64,000 nucleotides of DNA from Propionibacteriaceae bacterium (GTDB lineage Bacteria > Actinomycetota > Actinomycetes > Propionibacteriales > Propionibacteriaceae). The notes beneath the pieces are model-generated. The model saw only the letters and a program-made list of their open reading frames with translations. It had not been told where the DNA came from and did no database searches. Every line of letters begins with the position of its first letter. The first letter of the stretch is position 1. Of the stretch, positions 18,332 to 26,418 are shown piece after piece. The position numbers and the translations under genes were made by a program. Location: NCBI GenBank assembly GCA_031262485.1, contig JAISHO010000010.1, positions 35,642-99,641 of the forward strand. The letters are read 5' to 3'.

Positions 18332-19447
18332 ATGACGATGACGAAGCCACCGGGTGACAACGCCCGCGCCGACGGCGGGTCCCTTACTGTCGACAACGCT
18401 GACGCGAGCGAGAACCCTCATTTCGCCGTCGGCCTCCCCGTGGCCGGCGACGCTCCTCACCCTGAGATCGTCGTCGTCGGCTCGATCAACGCCGACCTCA
18501 TGATCCGCACCGACCGTCGCCCCGGCGCGGGCGAAACCGTGCTGGGCCGATCGTTGGCGATCATGCCCGGTGGCAAGGGGGCCAACCAAGCGGTGGCGGC
18601 CGCCCGGCGCGGGGCCCGTGTCGCTCTCGTCGGGGCTGTCGGCGACGACCCCTACGCCGAACCGGCGCTCGCCCACCTGCGTTCCAGCGGCGTCGACCTC
18701 GCGGCCGTCGCGGAGGTCGTGGGCGAATCGACCGGGGTGGCCGTCATCACCGTCGACGCCACCGGTGACAACTCCATCATCGTCATCGCGGGGGCGAACG
18801 GCACGGTCAGCGCCGAACGAGTCGACGCGGTCGCCTCGACCATCGCAAGCGCGCCCATCGTCGTCCTCCAAATGGAGATCCCCCTCGACGGCGTCGCCCG
18901 CGCCGCGGCCCTCGCACGCGGGCGGCTCATCGTCAACCTCGCCCCCGTCGTCGAGCTTGACCCGGCCATCCTGCTGCGCGCCGACCCCCTCGTCGTCAAC
19001 GAGCACGAGGCTGCGACGGCCGTCGCGATTCTGACCGGCGTCGTCGGCGATGACAGTGAACCCATCTCTGTTCCCTCGTCGACCCTTCAGCTAGGCGATG
19101 AGATCCTCGGAACTGACGACGAGACGGTGAAGGTGCCACCCGAGCAGTCCCGCGTCGCGCGCCTCCTCGCCGCCGGAGTTCCTAGTGTCGTCTGCACGAT
19201 CGGCGCCCGCGGCGCGCTCGTCGGCCGAGTCGGTGAGGAGATCGTCGCCATCCCCTCGCCACGGGTCGAAGCCGTCGACACCACCGGCGCCGGCGACGCC
19301 TTCGTCGGGGCGTTAGCTCATGAACTCGCCCAGGGAACCGACCTCGTCGAAGCCTCCCGCCGAGCGGCGCGCGTCGCCGCCTTCAGCGTCCAGCGGGCTG
19401 GAGCCCAACCGTCATATCCAGGGCCGGGCGACGAACTACCTGTGTGA
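18332..19447 (+). CDS. rbsK: Ribokinase (PfkB family)
   Basis: Phosphorylates the imported sugar, most likely ribose to ribose-5-phosphate. Motifs: IVVVGSINADLMIRTDRRPGAGET, MPGGKGANQAVAAARRG and the ATP/active-site motif DTTGAGDAFVGALAHEL. A region at about 225-260 (GVVGDDSEPISVPSSTLQLG and following) is longer and more polar than in short ribokinases. The start is set at ATG 18332 with GAGGAA just upstream; ATG at 18338 is equally possible. Last gene of the operon; the right 66-bp repeat begins 31 bp after its stop. Confidence 0.9.
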   Translation: MTMTKPPGDNARADGGSLTVDNADASENPHFAVGLPVAGDAPHPEIVVVGSINADLMIRTDRRPGAGETVLGRSLAIMPGGKGANQAVAAARRGARVALVGAVGDDPYAEPALAHLRSSGVDLAAVAEVVGESTGVAVITVDATGDNSIIVIAGANGTVSAERVDAVASTIASAPIVVLQMEIPLDGVARAAALARGRLIVNLAPVVELDPAILLRADPLVVNEHEAATAVAILTGVVGDDSEPISVPSSTLQLGDEILGTDDETVKVPPEQSRVARLLAAGVPSVVCTIGARGALVGRVGEEIVAIPSPRVEAVDTTGAGDAFVGALAHELAQGTDLVEASRRAARVAAFSVQRAGAQPSYPGPGDELPV

Positions 19448-19477
19448 CGACGCCATCCCAAAAAATGAAGATCACAG

Positions 19478-19543
19478 CATTGCACACGAGGCAACGGGTA
19501 ACAGGATGCTAGGTGGACGAGGGCAGGGCCGTCGACGGATCGA
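19478..19543 (-). repeat. Right copy of the 66-bp inverted repeat flanking the ribose-type operon
   Basis: Reverse complement of the element at 14199-14264 with 58/66 identical bases and no gaps. It lies between ribokinase and the AbiE toxin-antitoxin pair. On the minus strand it keeps the TAGCAT -10 and most of the CATTGC-N7-GCAATG palindrome, but the -35 is degraded. Any transcription from it would run antisense into ribokinase. Confidence 0.85.
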
Positions 19544-19637
19544 TGCGACGCCTCCCGTGGCTGAGCTCGATGCGATGCCTCATAGTCACATGCCCGCGTG
19601 GGGTGATTGGGTGTAGGGTTTCCTCTATAGCTAAAGT

Positions 19638-20255
19638 ATGGGTATCAAGGTTTTCCGACGGAGGGATGGAGTGGCCGTGATGGGCGAAACGTTGTTAGCG
19701 GGTCTTCCCCCGACGTTCCGCTATGCCGAAGCGGTCCGCGCAATCGGCGAACGGCAGCTCCGTAATCTCGTTAAACAAGGAAAAATCGTTCTTCTAGCCC
19801 GGGGCCTCTATCGCAAGCAAGATTGGCATGGTGATGAGGATCTCGTCGAGATCTCGTCCTTAGCCGATCAGGCGACGATCTGCTTGCGCTCGGCGTTGGC
19901 GCGCCATGATCTCATTGACGATATTCCCGCCGCCATCGACATCGCCTTACCGCAAGGCCGTTGGTCGCCGGTGACTCGGATGCCAGTGAACTGGCATCAC
20001 TTCAACGTCGATACATTCGAGATTGGTCGGGGAGTCGTCGACGTCGGGGCCGGAAGGACGATCGGCTTGTACTCGCCAGAACGCAGCATCATCGACGCCT
20101 ACCGTCTGCGTCATCGCGAAGGCTCCGATATCGCCCTTGAGGCGCTGAAGCGCTGGCTTCGAGCTGGTGGACAACCGTCCTCCTTGCTTGTGATGGCTGG
20201 TTCATTCCCGCAGGTGCTTCCCGTTCTACGTTCAACTTTGGAGGTGTTGTTGTGA
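19638..20255 (+). CDS. AbiEi-type antitoxin / transcriptional regulator
   Basis: A 205-aa protein with the AbiEi layout: an N-terminal winged-helix-like part (FRYAEAVRAIGERQLRNLVKQG, then ILLARGLYRK) and a C-terminal domain with the YSPERSIIDAYRLRH signature. In type IV AbiE systems this protein neutralises the nucleotidyltransferase toxin indirectly and represses its own promoter. The actual start may be internal (GTG 19671 or ATG 19680 after GGAGGG). Overlaps the toxin gene by 4 nt. Confidence 0.85.
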   Translation: MGIKVFRRRDGVAVMGETLLAGLPPTFRYAEAVRAIGERQLRNLVKQGKIVLLARGLYRKQDWHGDEDLVEISSLADQATICLRSALARHDLIDDIPAAIDIALPQGRWSPVTRMPVNWHHFNVDTFEIGRGVVDVGAGRTIGLYSPERSIIDAYRLRHREGSDIALEALKRWLRAGGQPSSLLVMAGSFPQVLPVLRSTLEVLL

Positions 20256-21157
20256 GCCGAGTGACCCGGGAAACAGCGGCTGGGGCCGCTTATCTAGATC
20301 TTCAGAATCAGGCCCGGCGGGCGAAACGTCCCACCGACGAGGCACATCAGCTCTACGCGCTGGAAGGGTTCCTTTCGCGTCTCTCAGAGAGCCCTTACGT
20401 CGACACCCTCGTGCTCAAGGGTGGATTCCTAATGACCGCTTTCGATGCTCGCCGCCCCACCCGCGATGTCGATTTGGAAGCTCTTGCTTTCAGTAATGAC
20501 GTGTCAGATGTCGTCGATCTCGTGAGGGGAATTCTCGAGGTCACACCGAAGGAGGATGACGGTCTCCTGTTCGACTTGTCGACCATCAAGGGTGGTGTCA
20601 TCCGTGACGGCGATGAGTACACCGGTGTCCGTGTTGATGTGGTGGCGCACCTTGCCACGGCGATCATCCGATTCCATATCGACGTGAACGTCGGTGACCC
20701 GATCTGGCCGTCGCCGAGCCCTGTCAAGGTGCCCCGCCTTCGCGGCGGGCCGCCCATTGAATTGATCGGTTATCCCCTCCCCATGGTGTACGCGGAGAAA
20801 ATTGTGACAGCTGTTCAGCGCGGAATCGGCAACACGCGGTGGCGTGATTTCGCTGATATTTGGACTTTGATCCAGCATCATTCCGTCGAAGGAACGTTGA
20901 CGCAGCGTGCTTGCCAAGTCGTCGCCGATCATCGAAATGTTGAGCTCATGCCGCTGAGCATCGCTCTTAACGGGTTTGCCGACCTCGCGCAGAATCAGTG
21001 GAAATTATGGTTGCGACGTCAGATCTTCGGTAATTTGCCTCAGCGGTTCGATGAGGTGCTTGAGAGCGTCGTCTCTTTTGCTGATCCGATCCTCGCGAAT
21101 GAGGTAGGTCATTTGGTGTGGGAACCCGAATCTGGAGCATGGATTTCTGTGGAATAA
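20252..21157 (+). CDS. AbiEii-type nucleotidyltransferase toxin
   Basis: A 301-aa protein starting with GTG in a GTGA overlap with the antitoxin. It has the DUF1814/AbiEii signature: LVLKGGFLMT, TRDVDLEALAF, then KIVTAVQRGIGNTRWRDFADIW. This family uses a polymerase-beta-like fold to add nucleotides to RNA, blocking growth; some members protect against phage. Together with the upstream gene it forms a complete type IV pair beside the right 66-bp repeat. GC content is lower than in the flanking heme and ribose genes. Confidence 0.85.
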   Translation: MSRVTRETAAGAAYLDLQNQARRAKRPTDEAHQLYALEGFLSRLSESPYVDTLVLKGGFLMTAFDARRPTRDVDLEALAFSNDVSDVVDLVRGILEVTPKEDDGLLFDLSTIKGGVIRDGDEYTGVRVDVVAHLATAIIRFHIDVNVGDPIWPSPSPVKVPRLRGGPPIELIGYPLPMVYAEKIVTAVQRGIGNTRWRDFADIWTLIQHHSVEGTLTQRACQVVADHRNVELMPLSIALNGFADLAQNQWKLWLRRQIFGNLPQRFDEVLESVVSFADPILANEVGHLVWEPESGAWISVE

Positions 21158-21204
21158 CTAAACATCTCCTGACGCTGTGTAGTTCTAGTTTTGCGTTCTT
21201 ATAC

Positions 21205-22392
21205 TCATTCTGGACTCTGATGTATTAACTCGACGATGCGCGTGAGCACCTCGGGATCCGTCTCCGGAGGGACGCCGTGGCCGAGGTTGACGACGTGTCC
21301 GGGCGCCTGTCCGTTGACCGCGTGGCGCCCGCGTTCGATGACATCGCGGACGTGGGCTTCGAGGACGGGCCACGGCGCCGCGAGGCGGGCGGGATCGATG
21401 TTGCCTTGGACAACCACATTCGGACCGAGGGTGTCGATCGCCTCGTCGAGGGGGGTGCGGTAGTCGACGCCGACGGCGACACTAGTGAGGCCAGCCGAGC
21501 GGACGACGTCGCGGAGCGAGGTGAGAAGGTGTCCTGCGCCGACGCCGAAGTGGATGGCGGGGACTCCGAGGTCCACACCGCCAGGTGATGAGGGGACGAC
21601 TGGCTCGATCCGGAGATCGGCCACATGGCTGAGCGCGTCAGTCGAGGCCCAGGCGACGTGGGTGTCGTAATCCACCTTCGAGAGTGACCCGGCCCATGAG
21701 TCGAACAGTTGGACGGCCGAGGCGCCGGCCACGACTTGGGCGTGGAGGAAGCGACCGGTCAGGTCGGCTGTCCACGCCATGAGGCGGCGCCAACTGTCGG
21801 GGTCGGTGTGCATGAGGGCGCGGGCGGCGAGGTGGTCGCGCGAGGGTTTTCCCTCGACGAGATAGGCGGCCAGCGTGAAGGGCGCTCCTCCGAAGCCGAT
21901 GAGCGGGGTGGTGGGAGCCTCCATCGTCGCGGCGTGCTCGTCGAGCAAGGCGATCGTGTGGGCGACTCCGTCGCGGATCGGCGTCAGCGCTTCGTCGGTG
22001 AGTTCGTGTTCGGTCAGGCGCGCGATGTCGTCAGCCGTGCGGTAGGGCTGGTCGAGGACGGGGCCGACTCCCGGTTTGATGTCGACGCCCACGCCGGCCA
22101 GTTTGAGCGGCACGACGATGTCGGAGAAGAAGATCGCCGCGTCGACCCCGTGGCGCCGCACCGGCTGCACCGTCAACTCGGACGCCAATTCCGGCCGCAA
22201 GCAGGCGTCGAGCATGGCGATCCCCGCCCTGGCTTTTCGGTACTCCGGCAGCGACCGTCCGGCTTGCCGCATGAACCACACCGGCAACCGCTCTGGCCGA
22301 TCCCCCCGCAATGCCCGGATCAAGGGCGCCTGGGTCGTCCGCCCGTCGCACAAGGGATGATCCGGCGGGAGGGGGGTGACGTCAACACTCAT
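21205..22392 (-). CDS. hemE: Uroporphyrinogen decarboxylase
   Basis: Converts uroporphyrinogen III to coproporphyrinogen III. Motifs: the substrate-binding signature PVWFMRQAGRSLPEYR, IFFSDIVVPLKLAGVGVD, FGGAPFTLAAYLVEG, and GVDYRTPLDEA with GNIDPARL and NLGHGVPPETDP at the C-terminus. The start is taken at ATG 22392 (MSVDVTPLPP); the frame is open further upstream but not family-like, and no strong ribosome site is seen, so the mRNA may be leaderless. Divergent from hemA. Confidence 0.95.
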   Translation of the reverse strand: MSVDVTPLPPDHPLCDGRTTQAPLIRALRGDRPERLPVWFMRQAGRSLPEYRKARAGIAMLDACLRPELASELTVQPVRRHGVDAAIFFSDIVVPLKLAGVGVDIKPGVGPVLDQPYRTADDIARLTEHELTDEALTPIRDGVAHTIALLDEHAATMEAPTTPLIGFGGAPFTLAAYLVEGKPSRDHLAARALMHTDPDSWRRLMAWTADLTGRFLHAQVVAGASAVQLFDSWAGSLSKVDYDTHVAWASTDALSHVADLRIEPVVPSSPGGVDLGVPAIHFGVGAGHLLTSLRDVVRSAGLTSVAVGVDYRTPLDEAIDTLGPNVVVQGNIDPARLAAPWPVLEAHVRDVIERGRHAVNGQAPGHVVNLGHGVPPETDPEVLTRIVELIHQSPE

Positions 22393-22476
22393 AAAAGCGA
22401 TTCTGCCGGATCGAGCTCGACAATGACCGCCGCAGAGTCGTGAGAGCGTATCAAATCCTCTATAGGTACCCCCTTG

Positions 22477-22486
22477 CTGTATACAG
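22477..22486. promoter_or_regulatory. Palindrome CTGTATACAG in the hemE/hemA divergent region
   Basis: A perfect 10-bp palindrome in a more AT-rich stretch between the two divergent heme genes, directly before an AGGAGG site. It may be an operator or overlap a -10 box. No regulator can be named from this alone. Confidence 0.35.
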
Positions 22487-22504
22487 TTAGGAGGGCAACT
22501 AATC

Positions 22505-22552
22505 ATGGTTTCAATGATGAGCGGGCCGTGGAATCCACTACCGCGAACATGA
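22505..22552 (+). CDS. Possible 15-aa leader peptide upstream of hemA
   Basis: ATG with AGGAGG ten bases upstream (22489-22494) opens a frame encoding MVSMMSGPWNPLPRT, ending 81 bp before hemA. The ribosome site is better than hemA's own. No homologue is known to me, and a frame this short can arise by chance, so this is a suggestion only. Confidence 0.25.
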   Translation: MVSMMSGPWNPLPRT

Positions 22553-22633
22553 TGGTGATGAGCAAGATTCATGGCACCCCTCAACGCCCCGTGATGGCGC
22601 TGTTTTCCCTCGTCCCCTAGAGTTCTCCCTAGC

Positions 22634-24091
22634 GTGACTCTCATCTGCCTGACCGCGTCTCATCGCGACCTCGACCTGGACACCCTGGAGCGTCTGAGCG
22701 CCGGCTCAGAGGCTGTCGGGCGCACCGTCGTGCGCGAGTGCGGGCCGGTGCGCGGGGCCGTCGTCGTGGCGACGTGCAACCGGTTCGAGCTCTACCTCGA
22801 TCTCGACGGCGCCCCGGAGCAGGAGGCTCGTCCTCACGCCGTGGAGCGGATCGCCGGCCTCGTCGCGGAGGTCTCAGGAGTTCCGGCGGGGACGGCGGCG
22901 AGCGCCTTCCAGGTGCGTTGGGGCGAGGAGGTCCCGGGGCATCTGTTCTCCGTCGTCGCCGGGTTGGAGTCGATGGTGTTGGGAGAGCGTGAGATCACCG
23001 GGCAGGTGCGCCGGGCGCTCGCGCGGGCGCGCGACGAGGGCACGACGACGAAGGAACTCGAGAAGCTTTTTCAGACGGCCGCGCGGGTCGCGAAACAGGT
23101 CGCCTCACAGACGCGGTTGGGCGCCACGGGACGTTCGCTCGTCACCGTCGCTCTTGAGGAGGCCGCATTGTCGTTGCCGCCGTGGCCGCGCGTGACCACG
23201 CTCCTCATCGGCACCGGCTCCTACGCCGGGGCCACGATCGCCGCTCTTCGCCAGGTCGGCGCGGGCATGGTGCGGGTCTACTCCCCCTCCGGGCGAGCCG
23301 CCGGCTTCGCCGAAAGCCACGACGCCACCGCGATCGAAGACACGCCCCCCGCCTTGACCGACGCGCTAGGAGAGAGCGACCTTGTCATCGCCGTCTCCGG
23401 CGCCCGGGGCCGCCGGGGAGCTGACGAAGCCGATCCCGCGTACATCATCACCCCCGACATCATCGATGGCATGTGGCACGAGCACGCCGAGATCCACCGT
23501 GAGGGACGTCCCCTCGTCATCCTCGATCTCGCCCTTCATCGCGACGTCGACCCGGCGCTGCGCGACCATGAGGACGTCCGTCTCCTCACCCTCGACGATC
23601 TCGGCCACGCCATTCCTGAAGCCGATCACGACGCCGTCGAAGCCGCCCGCGCCATCGTCGCCGAGGCAGCCGACTCGTTCGCCGCTGAACAAACGGTCAT
23701 GAGTCAGACGGACGTGACGATCGCCGCCCTCGCCGAGGCAGCCGAGCGTGAGATTGCCGCCGAAGTCGACGCCGCGATCGCCCAGTGGAAAGAACACCAG
23801 ACGACAGGCCCAAGGGAGCGGGCCATAGCAGGAGAGCACAGCGACGATGAACGCTCCTCGACTGCTGCGCCATCGTCCGCAGTTCCCGACCCTGATCCGG
23901 ACACGATCGAAGCCTTGGCCCAGCCGATCCGGCGTCGCATCCGAGCCGAACTCCACGCCGCCATCGTCGCGGCGAGGGAAAACGCTGTCAAAGAGCGCAT
24001 CATCGGGCTCTCGCGATCATCCACCAGCGCTTCGGGCCCCGAGAGCCACTCGTGGACGCGAGACTCGTTGTACGACAGGTCGTCCTCGTGA
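22634..24091 (+). CDS. hemA: Glutamyl-tRNA reductase
   Basis: Reduces glutamyl-tRNA(Glu) to glutamate-1-semialdehyde, the committed step of the C5 pathway; hemL is in this window too. The catalytic cysteine is Cys48 in ATCNRFELY; GLESMVLGEREITGQVR, the GTGSYAG nucleotide-binding turn, and the C-terminal dimerisation helix follow. GTG start with TAGAGT ten bases upstream, which suggests a nearly leaderless transcript. The C-terminal ~100 residues contain a polar Ser/Asp-rich linker (HSDDERSSTAAPSS), making it longer than the usual ~420-430 aa. Confidence 0.95.
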   Translation: MTLICLTASHRDLDLDTLERLSAGSEAVGRTVVRECGPVRGAVVVATCNRFELYLDLDGAPEQEARPHAVERIAGLVAEVSGVPAGTAASAFQVRWGEEVPGHLFSVVAGLESMVLGEREITGQVRRALARARDEGTTTKELEKLFQTAARVAKQVASQTRLGATGRSLVTVALEEAALSLPPWPRVTTLLIGTGSYAGATIAALRQVGAGMVRVYSPSGRAAGFAESHDATAIEDTPPALTDALGESDLVIAVSGARGRRGADEADPAYIITPDIIDGMWHEHAEIHREGRPLVILDLALHRDVDPALRDHEDVRLLTLDDLGHAIPEADHDAVEAARAIVAEAADSFAAEQTVMSQTDVTIAALAEAAEREIAAEVDAAIAQWKEHQTTGPRERAIAGEHSDDERSSTAAPSSAVPDPDPDTIEALAQPIRRRIRAELHAAIVAARENAVKERIIGLSRSSTSASGPESHSWTRDSLYDRSSS

Positions 24092-24314
24092 GCCAACGGG
24101 TCTTCAGCGAAGATCTCAACCACGGCCAGATCATCGAAGGTGTCGTCATCGAGAACCCCTTCCGATGATGCTCTTCCCTTCCCATGAGGTCGGGAGGGTC
24201 GCCTCCGGCTCCTTGTCCTCACCGCTCACCGAGAGGCGATGACCCAGGACGGGGACCTCGACCTCACGATGGAAGGTCACCTCCCACCATCCAACAGTCG
24301 CTACAGTCTCAAGA

Positions 24315-24773
24315 ATGAGCGTTGGATTCCTCGTTGTAGGCGTCATCCCTTTCGCCGTCGGCGTGACGATCACGGCGTTGCTGTTCCGCCGCTTGGCCAA
24401 GGGTTCACGGGGACGAAAAATCTTTGTCGGAGTGTGTGTTCTCCTCTTCGGCATTTCCCTCGCTTTCATACTAAATGACAACGACATCAACCGATTTCTC
24501 ACCAGACATCTCGGCTTCACATACTTTGCCTATTACCAGGATCTCGTCAAGGTCATCATCGCGAGTCTGTTCTCTGGAACTCTCGGGGTCTTCGCCTTCC
24601 TCTTCGTTCGATTCGTACCGTCGAACCAATCGAGTGGAGGATCGTCGTCAACCAGCGGCTCCACCTGGGATTGGCCCAGTAGCTCTAACGACAGCAGCCG
24701 TGGCGGCGGAGGGGGCGGGTTCTTCGGCTCCAGCGGCGGCGATCGCGGTGGAGGCGGCGGAGGCCGCTTCTGA
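24315..24773 (+). CDS. Small membrane protein with Ser-rich linker and GGGGGGRF C-terminus
   Basis: 152 aa. Two clear hydrophobic segments (about 3-24 and 37-54) and a third at about 75-100 are followed by a Ser/Asn-rich stretch and then a Gly-rich tail, SSGGDRGGGGGGRF. I do not recognise the membrane part. The tail is the same as those on the TPM protein, on the product of 31486-32277 and on that of 38620-39510. The site before ATG is weak. Stands alone between hemA and a convergent LacI gene. Confidence 0.75.
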   Translation: MSVGFLVVGVIPFAVGVTITALLFRRLAKGSRGRKIFVGVCVLLFGISLAFILNDNDINRFLTRHLGFTYFAYYQDLVKVIIASLFSGTLGVFAFLFVRFVPSNQSSGGSSSTSGSTWDWPSSSNDSSRGGGGGGFFGSSGGDRGGGGGGRF

Positions 24774-24790
24774 GGGCCGGCTTCAGTGTC

Positions 24791-25837
24791 CTAACAGAAC
24801 GCCGTCGACGTCGACACCCTCGCCTCGACGTGGCAGGGGATGACGACGTGCTCATGGGTTCGCGCTTGACGTTGCCCTTTGATGCGGCCGACGAGCAGAT
24901 CGATCGTCTCGCGCGCCATCATCTCGTAGTCGGGGGCGACGCTGGACAGGGTGGGGTTGAGATACGGCGTGGTGGGGAGATTGTCAAAGCCGATGACTTT
25001 GACCCGCCCGGGAACATCGTAACCATTGTCGGCTAGGGCACGGAGGGCTCCCATGGCGACGAGGTCGCTGGTGGCGAAGACGCCGTCGAAGTCACGCCGG
25101 TCGACGAGGAGTCGCCGGATGGCCTCGTAGCCGCCGTCGGGAGTGAGGGGGCATTCGGTGACGAGGTTGGGGTCGAATCCGATGCCAGCATCAGCCAAAG
25201 CTTGACGGTAGCCCTCGGTGCGACGGGAGGATCCGTCGATGAAGTCATCGTCGCTGATGCGCCCGCCGATGGTGACGATCCGGCGGCAGCCCCGGTCGAT
25301 GAGATGCTGCGTCGCGAGGCGCCCACCCTTCTCGTTCGCGATGGAGACGTGGTCGACGGCGGTGTGGAAATCACGTTGCCCCAACAAAACGATTGGCTCA
25401 TTGCCGATCAGGGGGGTGGTGTACGCGTTGGAGAGGGCGACGGCGCTGATGATGACCCCGTCGTACGCTCGCACCCACTGTTGACGGAGGGCTTGAATCT
25501 CGAAGTCGAGATTGTTCCCCGTTCGCTCGACGGCGACCTCATACCCGTAGTCGGAGGCGATTTTCGAGATCTCAGTGGCGACATGCCCAAAGTAGGGTTG
25601 ATCGAGCCCCGGCACGGCCAAGCCGAGCAGCCCGGAGCGCCCTTGACGCAAGTGACGGGCGGCGGCATTGACTTTGTAGCCGGTGGCGATAATCGCGTCT
25701 TCGACTTTTTTTCTGGTTTCGGGCCGGACATTGACAGTCCCACTGACAACGTTGGAGACAGTCATGGGGGATACCCCGGCCTTGTTCGCCACATCTTTCA
25801 TCGTGACGTGGCCGAACGGCTTCGGCTGATGCGACAT
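24791..25837 (-). CDS. LacI family transcriptional regulator
   Basis: 348 aa with the N-terminal helix-turn-helix (TMKDVANKAGVSPMTVSNVVSG) and hinge helix (VNAAARHLRQGRSG), then a type-1 periplasmic-binding-protein-like effector domain (GLLGLAVPGLDQPYFG, VFATSDLVAMGALRAL, VIGFDNLPTTPYLNP). Such proteins repress sugar genes until a ligand binds. Its target is not obvious; the adjacent operon (26411-30059) is not sugar-related, while the sugar locus at 57 kb has a good LacI-type operator. AGAGGTG precedes ATG. Confidence 0.92.
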   Translation of the reverse strand: MSHQPKPFGHVTMKDVANKAGVSPMTVSNVVSGTVNVRPETRKKVEDAIIATGYKVNAAARHLRQGRSGLLGLAVPGLDQPYFGHVATEISKIASDYGYEVAVERTGNNLDFEIQALRQQWVRAYDGVIISAVALSNAYTTPLIGNEPIVLLGQRDFHTAVDHVSIANEKGGRLATQHLIDRGCRRIVTIGGRISDDDFIDGSSRRTEGYRQALADAGIGFDPNLVTECPLTPDGGYEAIRRLLVDRRDFDGVFATSDLVAMGALRALADNGYDVPGRVKVIGFDNLPTTPYLNPTLSSVAPDYEMMARETIDLLVGRIKGQRQARTHEHVVIPCHVEARVSTSTAFC

Positions 25838-26268
25838 CGGTCACCTCTCACGGGTAACGCCGGCCGGGGGGGTTTGCACGGTCGAGGTCCATTCTGACGG
25901 AGAAGAGGGTGCGAGGTCCAACGGGGAGTGAAAAAATTTCGATTGACGTTGTCATGGCAAACGCTGTCCCATGGGCGACTAGTGTGAGGGATCCAAGCGG
26001 GTGAGCGTCCTTTTGTCGGGATGCGACACAAATTGAACGATCCTCTCGCTCACATTATGAAATATCTCTTGCACTTCTTGAGTGCCAGGAGCGTACTAAA
26101 ACGCCAATAGGAAAAACGTAAGTTATATAACCATGGTGTATTCGCCGCCATGTGGGATGAACTATGGACAACTGGTCATCTTTCGTCTAGCTTGGAAAGC
26201 ACCCTAGCGGCGCCGCCAGGCATTCCTCACCGTCATTGTCAGCATCTCCCTTCCCCCAGGAGACAACT
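25838..26268. other. Divergent intergenic region, partly AT-rich
   Basis: About 430 bp between the leftward LacI gene and the rightward ligase operon; no gene is supported. The stretch 26030-26140 is clearly more AT-rich than its surroundings and probably contains promoters. A GCACT-TCTTG-AGTGC short inverted repeat lies near 26075. No confident -35/-10 pair or LacI operator was found by eye. Confidence 0.4.
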
Positions 26269-26418
26269 ATGTTCCCCCTTGCCGGGCATAGCCTGGGCTA
26301 TGCCTATTGCCCGTCATCCGTCTGTATCGACCATCGTTCGGCCCGTCCGCCGCGTCACGTCGAATCCCACCAGTCCGCTTCGGTGAAGTCCGTGACTCGA
26401 GGAGGCGACGATGTCTGA
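26269..26418 (+). CDS. Possible 49-aa leader peptide overlapping the ligase start
   Basis: ATG at 26269 has AGGAG seven bases upstream, and its frame (MFPLAGHSLGYAYCP...) ends at 26418, overlapping the first 8 bases of the ligase gene. This is a classic arrangement for translational coupling. A perfect hairpin (26285-26304) lies inside its early codons. No homologue is recognised. The strong ribosome site and the overlap make it more likely than an average short frame. Confidence 0.4.
   Translation: MFPLAGHSLGYAYCPSSVCIDHRSARPPRHVESHQSASVKSVTRGGDDV
26285..26304 (+). promoter_or_regulatory. RNA hairpin GGCATAGC-CTGG-GCTATGCC
   Basis: A perfect 8-bp stem with a 4-nt loop in the 5' leader of the ligase-ABC operon, inside the possible leader peptide frame. 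It is not followed by a T-run. Confidence 0.5.
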
